In this document: in pieces, positions 60,169 to 64,000 of the stretch | Layout of the letters: every line of letters begins with the position of its first letter | How positions within the stretch are numbered: position 1 is the stretch's first letter | The notes under the pieces: model-generated | Database searches by the model: none | Told to the model about the DNA's origin: nothing | The model's input: only the letters and a program-made list of their open reading frames with translations | DNA from: Roseiarcus sp963822215 | GTDB taxonomy: Bacteria > Pseudomonadota > Alphaproteobacteria > Rhizobiales > Beijerinckiaceae | Length of the DNA stretch: 64,000 bases | Reading direction: 5' to 3' | Assembly (NCBI GenBank): GCA_963822215.1 | Contig: CAWGGX010000004.1 | Coordinates: 558,001 to 622,000 of the forward strand | Translations under genes and position numbers: made by a program

Positions 60169-60906
60169 CTACTCTCTGTTCCCCCTTCTACTCTCTGTTA
60201 GAGCGCCTGCCTCGCGGTCTCGCGGCGTTCGGCGTTCTCCGGCGCTCTTCGACGTACCAGCCCCGTTCTCGCTAAACGTCAGCGCCATCGCCTTGAGGAT
60301 GACGACGGCGCTGGTCGCGCCGGGATCGACATGGCCAAGCGCGCGTTCGCCCAGTCGCGCCGCTCGGCCCTTGGACGCCACCATTGAGCGCGTCGAAGCA
60401 GCGCCCGCTTCTGCGGCGGCGACGATTTCCCGCCACATCTGCCCGGCGCTCTCCGACCGGCGGACCGCCACAGCGCCGGCCTCCGCCGCCGGAATCCAGG
60501 CGTCGAGCATCGTCTTGTCGCCACGTTGTCCCTTGCCGCGCTCGCGCACGCCGTCGGCGATTCCTTTGACGATAGCGGCCTGGATCTCGGGCGTCGCGTC
60601 GATCGCGCCTGCAAGCGCTTGCGCCGCCCGCCGCAGCCCGGTGGCGTAAAGCGGCCCGGTCGATGCTCCGACTGAATTGAGGAACGCCATCGCCGCAGTG
60701 TTCATGAGATCCGCAGGCGCCATGGCGTCAACGTCGCGCCGCGACAGTTCGGCCTTCACCGCCTGGAAGCCGATCGACATCGTCACACCGTGGTCGGCGT
60801 CGCCGATCGCTCCGTCCAGCGCCGAAAGCTGATCCTTCGTTTCTTCAATCGAGTCGGAGATGTTGTGGAACATACGGCTTAGGGAACGGGAAAGGAGCTC
60901 GACCAT
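60169..60906 (-). CDS. dhaL: Dihydroxyacetone-kinase-type ATP-binding subunit (DhaL)
   Basis: A 245-aa DhaL/DAK2 domain: LSALDGAIGDADHGVTMSIG (metal-chelating Asp residues), FLNSVGASTGPLYATGLRRA, RGDKTMLDAWIPAAEA and MVASKGRAARLGERALGHVDPGA (split to stay short: GRAARLGERALGHVDPGA). It binds the nucleotide (ADP as a cofactor with the PTS, or ATP). CGGAGAA precedes the ATG at 60906. It lies 28 bases after the SorC-DhaK fusion gene. The C-terminal tail after DPGATSAVVIL is longer and basic compared with E. coli DhaL. Confidence 0.92.
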   Translation of the reverse strand: MVELLSRSLSRMFHNISDSIEETKDQLSALDGAIGDADHGVTMSIGFQAVKAELSRRDVDAMAPADLMNTAAMAFLNSVGASTGPLYATGLRRAAQALAGAIDATPEIQAAIVKGIADGVRERGKGQRGDKTMLDAWIPAAEAGAVAVRRSESAGQMWREIVAAAEAGAASTRSMVASKGRAARLGERALGHVDPGATSAVVILKAMALTFSENGAGTSKSAGERRTPRDREAGALTESRRGNRE

Positions 60907-60934
60907 TGAATTCTCCGCTCGGTGACCGCCGAGA

Positions 60935-63022
60935 TCAGCCCACATGCAGGAACGCGGTACGGCAAGGGTGATGAAGCAGCTCCTGCAGCTCGCGATCGAG
61001 GTGCAGAAGCGAAACGGACGCGCCAACCATGTCGATCGACGTGCAATAGTGGCCGACAAGGCTCATGTCGATCTCGACGCGTTTGGCGGCCAGGCGCTGC
61101 TCGACGCGGCGATAGAGGATGTACAATTCCATCAGCGGAGTGCCGCCAAATGAATTGACGAGGACGGCGAGCTTGTCGCCGGAGGCTGGGCGCATTTCCG
61201 AGAAAATCTGGTCGAGAATATTGTCGACGATCTCGTCCGCCGGAGCAAGCGCGCCGCGCGCTACGCCCGGCTCGCCATGAATTCCCATGCCAATCTCGAT
61301 TTCGTCGGGCCCAATTTCGAAATTGTAGCGGCGGGTCTGCGGCAGCGAGCACGGCTCAAGGGCGACGCCAATCGTATAGGTCCGCGCGTTCGCCTTGCGT
61401 GTAACCCCCTCGCAAGCGTCTAGGCTCCAGCCCTTGTCACAAGCCGCGCCGGCGATCTTGAAGACGAAAACGTTGCCAGCGACGCCGCGGCGCGAATCGC
61501 GATTCTCGCGCGGCGAGGATGCGACATCATCGGTAGTCACGATCGACCGCGTCTCGATGCCGTGATCGCGCGCGATCTCCGCCGCCATGTCGAAATTCAT
61601 GACGTCGCCGACATAGTTGCCGTAGACGAGGAGAACGCCCTTGCCCCCGGAGACCGCTTGCGCACATTGGAAGATCGGGTCGGGCGGGGGCGTCGAGAAG
61701 ATGTTGCCGACCGCGACGGCGTCAGCGAGGCCCTTGCCGACGTAGCCGAGAAAGCAAGGTTCGTGCCCGGAACCGCCGCCGACCACAAGGCCGACCTTGC
61801 CTGGGCGCGGCCCGTCCCGGGCCACCAGCGCACGCCGCGAGGAGGCGAGCGGCCGTAGGAAGGCGCGATGAGCGCGAGTAGCTCCCTCTAGCATCTCCTC
61901 GACCACGGCGTCGGGTTCGTTGATGAACTTCTTGACGAATTGCCTCGGCTCTCGGCCACGCTCACTGCCGAGCTGTCTTTCGCTCGGGCGGCGATCTAGC
62001 TCGACGCCGCCGTCGGCCCGCAGCACGCCGCGGGCCGTAGCGGCGTCGGTAACGAGTACGTTGGCGTAACCGCGACGGAGGGCGGCGAGAATTGCCGGCA
62101 CCTTGTCGAATCCGCCCGCCACGCAGATGCGCAGATCGACGCGCAGGAGGTCCTCGAGCGACAATCCGATCACACGGTCATCAAGCGCCCCGGCGACAGG
62201 CTGCCCCCAGGCGTCAATAAAGCGCGCCGCCAGCACGCCGACCGCGTCGCCGTCGATGTAGCTCTGCAGCTCGGCGGCTTCGAAGACGCCCTCGCTGTAA
62301 AGGGACGCGTTCGGCCGTAGCGACGCGATGCCGAACAACGCCCTGTTGGCGCGCAACAAGATGCTCATCTGCTCGGCGACGAGCGGCTCGGCGACCATGA
62401 TCGCCCGCGCCGCCACGCTCGAGGCGACGGCCGGCGCGGAGAGATTCACGCATGTCGCATTCACCGCCGAGGCGATCGTCGAGGCGCACTGCGACGGCGA
62501 AGCGGGGTTTCTGGCGATAGCGCCGCCGATCGCCTGCACGACGGTCACGTCCTGCAAGCCTACGATCCTGAGACTGTCGCCGACCGCCATCACGGTCCGA
62601 CCGCCGGCGACAGCGAGCGTATCGCCCGATTTGAGGAACTTGCGCAGGGCCATAGCGCCCGCCGAGCCTAACCGATCGCCCAGCGCCTGATCGTCGGCGC
62701 CGTTGGGAACGACGAGGCAGTCGCGCAGGTTGAAATGACTCTTCAGCGACCGGGCGATCGTCAACGACGCAAGTCGCGCCGGCTCTATCGCGATGTTGAC
62801 GATCCCGCGCTCGCGCGCCTCATTGAGGTAGGTGATGACCGTCGCGCGCGAAATGCCCATCGTCTGTGCGATATCGCTCTGCGTCATCCCCTCTTGGTAG
62901 TAAAGCCAACTCGCCCAGACGTAAGGGTCATCGCCAAAACGCAGCGGCGTCGCTCCGCTGGTCTCAACCGGCATCAAACGCGGCCGGGCGCTGGCGCCCA
63001 GCTCGCTGTCGCTTTTCGTCAC
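60935..63022 (-). CDS. Fused SorC-family regulator and dihydroxyacetone-kinase subunit DhaK
   Basis: A single 695-aa frame. Residues about 30-340 form a SorC/DeoR-type sugar-sensing regulator: helix-turn-helix MTQSDIAQTMGISRATVITY (about 46-65), then the sugar-binding domain (AVAGGRTVMAVGDSLRI, ICVAGGFDKVPAILAAL). Residues about 364-695 form DhaK: VKKFINEPDAVVEEMLEG, VVGGGSGHEPCFLGYVGKGL, YGNYVGDVMNFDMAAEIA, and the substrate-binding His582 in IGMGIHGEPGV. The junction (GREPRQFVKKFIN) has no stop and no start codon at the usual DhaK N-terminus, so this is a true fusion. GTG at 63022 follows GGGAG. The likely substrate is dihydroxyacetone or a ketotetrose such as erythrulose. Confidence 0.9.
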   Translation of the reverse strand: MTKSDSELGASARPRLMPVETSGATPLRFGDDPYVWASWLYYQEGMTQSDIAQTMGISRATVITYLNEARERGIVNIAIEPARLASLTIARSLKSHFNLRDCLVVPNGADDQALGDRLGSAGAMALRKFLKSGDTLAVAGGRTVMAVGDSLRIVGLQDVTVVQAIGGAIARNPASPSQCASTIASAVNATCVNLSAPAVASSVAARAIMVAEPLVAEQMSILLRANRALFGIASLRPNASLYSEGVFEAAELQSYIDGDAVGVLAARFIDAWGQPVAGALDDRVIGLSLEDLLRVDLRICVAGGFDKVPAILAALRRGYANVLVTDAATARGVLRADGGVELDRRPSERQLGSERGREPRQFVKKFINEPDAVVEEMLEGATRAHRAFLRPLASSRRALVARDGPRPGKVGLVVGGGSGHEPCFLGYVGKGLADAVAVGNIFSTPPPDPIFQCAQAVSGGKGVLLVYGNYVGDVMNFDMAAEIARDHGIETRSIVTTDDVASSPRENRDSRRGVAGNVFVFKIAGAACDKGWSLDACEGVTRKANARTYTIGVALEPCSLPQTRRYNFEIGPDEIEIGMGIHGEPGVARGALAPADEIVDNILDQIFSEMRPASGDKLAVLVNSFGGTPLMELYILYRRVEQRLAAKRVEIDMSLVGHYCTSIDMVGASVSLLHLDRELQELLHHPCRTAFLHVG

Positions 63023-63393
63023 AGAGACACTCTCCCGGGTCAAATTGGCGCCGGCGGTACGAGGATAAGAGCTATATGTCGTAAGTGTCGAGCAAGTTCG
63101 CGTGAGGGCCTAGTCCATCAATTCCTTGAAACTTCACGCTGGCAACCTCTGGCCCCTGCTGTCCGAGATGTTGGGGTTTCATCGGCGGGATATGATTCGA
63201 GTTTTGCAAGCGCTTCACCAGGGTGGGATGACTTGCGGCATCCTGAATGGACGCAACTCGGGGGCGAAGGGTCCGAAGGCCACCGCCCTCATCCGCGACC
63301 ATCCGCCTTCCAAAAACCGAAGCGGCTGCGCGCCCGGAAAGCCAATTCGGCCCAAAATCGTCTCGCTCTCGGCTCCCCCGCCGCCGATCCGAA
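63023..63393. other. Upstream region of the kinase operon with one unit of a direct repeat
   Basis: The promoter of the SorC-DhaK/DhaL operon should lie here, and a SorC operator is expected. From 63126 to 63221 lies a 96-base unit (TTGAAACTTCACGCTGG ... GGATATGATTCGAGTTTTG ... CGCTTCACCAG) that recurs at 63738-63832. No protein gene is supported. Confidence 0.5.
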
Positions 63394-63724
63394 TTCCCTG
63401 CTAGCAGGGAATCTTCTTCCGCCGTGGTCTGTGCCCCGTTCCAGAAAGCCTTGCGATGTCATGGCGTTGGTGGCTTTGCAACCCTCCGCTTGCAGGCCGG
63501 ATCGGGCGCGGAACAGGGAATTTTCGACGACCGAAACAGGTCGTTATCAGGCGCTTTCGAAACGGAACAGGGAAAGAACAGGCGGGCGAAAACGGGGCGC
63601 GACACCGGGAGCGGCCGGGTTGTAAGGCGCGGCCAGATTCCCTTCTCGAGCCGGCGAGGGTTGCCCTTGCGCGCGGTCCGACGAGAGCGCGCTGCGCCGC
63701 TCGTGCAAAAACCATCTTGCTCTC
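63394..63724 (-). repeat. Dispersed TTCCCTG repeat, copy C (inverted)
   Basis: On the reverse strand it reads GAGCAAGATGG, CGCAAGGGCA, CTTACAACCCGGCCGC, TTCCCTGTTC (63565-63574), a degenerate second decamer, TTCCCTGTTC (63511-63520) and the terminal TTCCCTGCTAGCAGGGAA (63394-63411). It is very similar to copy B. The reverse-strand frame ends APRFRPPVLSLFRFESA and stop, matching copy B. It lies between the two 95-base direct repeats (63126-63221 and 63738-63832). Confidence 0.8.
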
Positions 63725-63737
63725 GTGCTTCGATATC

Positions 63738-63832
63738 TTGAAGCTTCACGCTGGCGGCCCTGACCCTTCGCGTCCGAAACGCTGGAACTCAATCGGCAGG
63801 ATATGATTCGAATTTTGGAAACGCTTCACTAG
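63738..63832. repeat. Second unit of the 95-base direct repeat
   Basis: TTGAAGCTTCACGCTGG, then GGCAGGATATGATTCGAATT and ACGCTTCACTAG correspond to 63126-63221 with scattered differences. The two units bracket copy C of the TTCCCTG repeat. Confidence 0.75.
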
Positions 63833-63930
63833 AAAGCCCACCGCCCGCGCCGACAAGCCGTCTAGCGCGTCGGCTCGCCGCTCGCCGGACGGGGATTCGT
63901 CGTCGTTTCGCCGCCGGCTTCTACGGCTGA

Positions 63931-64000
63931 TCAGCCTGCGCGCTGGCGGGAATCCAAACGGTCGATCGCCGCGACATTGGCCGCCGACGGGCCGAGGGGG
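63931..64000 (-). CDS. Possible C-terminal end of a gene entering from the right
   Basis: On the reverse strand the frame PLGPSAANVAAIDRLDSRQR-AG is open to the window edge and stops at 63931-63933. It is too short to assign and may be incidental. Confidence 0.25.
   Translation of the reverse strand, partial: PLGPSAANVAAIDRLDSRQRAG

Noticed and set aside
60935..63022. Two separate genes (SorC regulator and DhaK) misjoined
   Set aside because: No stop, start codon or ribosome-binding site lies at the junction. The codon at the usual DhaK start is GTC, and both domains are intact in one frame.

Overview
The window comes from a GC-rich alphaproteobacterium, almost certainly a member of the Hyphomicrobiales (Rhizobiales). 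The 16S rRNA is alphaproteobacterial, the rrn operon order is 16S-tRNA-Ile-tRNA-Ala-23S-5S-tRNA-fMet, the 23S carries a helix-9 intervening sequence of the kind seen in rhizobia and relatives, and an MmgR/suhB-like small RNA is present. The Beijerinckiaceae/Methylocystaceae/Roseiarcaceae neighbourhood is a guess from the general look of the 16S; no alignment was run.

Layout. (1) 1-6380, minus strand: a sugar operon reading ATPase, permease, binding protein, TIM-barrel isomerase, Gfo/Idh/MocA dehydrogenase, aldo/keto reductase. It is a complete uptake and oxidation module for an unidentified sugar or polyol. (2) 6492-10753: small genes and debris. These are DUF488, UPF0158, an HNH nuclease and a DUF2971 gene each broken by one stop codon, a detached 3' end of a second ureC, a frameshifted HigA antitoxin and a dispersed repeat. 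(3) 10878-16502, minus strand: glycosyltransferase-ureD-ureAB(fused)-vapB-vapC-ureC, a urease operon with a toxin-antitoxin pair between the structural genes and no ureEFG in the window. (4) 16721-22330: an O-antigen-ligase-like membrane protein, a GlcNAc kinase/nagA pair behind a short overlapping leader ORF, and a CrtI-like oxidoreductase. (5) 22536-25576: an HlyD/ATPase/permease ABC exporter whose HlyD gene is frameshifted. (6) 26035-31610: a decayed GIY-YIG gene, then a tight three-gene operon of secreted proteins of unknown function (849, 567 and 190 aa). (7) About 31.9-39.0 kb: a mobile-element nest. An IS91-family transposase is split by an antisense group II intron, with a tyrosine recombinase, a second group II intron with a broken maturase, and a third ORF-less intron. 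(8) 39164-49790: housekeeping genes (methyltransferase, DegP protease, LysR regulator, YceI, sRNA, esterase, AlkA, GluQRS, M23 peptidase). (9) 50.0-56.5 kb: the rrn operon with promoter and terminator. (10) 56.5-59.9 kb: a dead IS66 element sitting in an integrase pseudogene. (11) 60169-63022: DhaL and a SorC-regulator/DhaK fusion, followed by a repeat-rich stretch to the window end.

The main themes are sugar catabolism (ABC operon, GlcNAc, dihydroxyacetone-type kinase), urea hydrolysis and envelope functions, interleaved with debris. At least nine genes are interrupted by a single stop or frameshift. A repeat with an 18-bp TTCCCTG-type palindrome occurs three times, and a GC-rich hairpin with identical arms sits inside two coding genes. 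The best candidates for undescribed biology are the three-gene secreted operon at 26.8-31.6 kb, the dispersed repeat, the intragenic hairpins, and the vapBC pair inside the urease operon.
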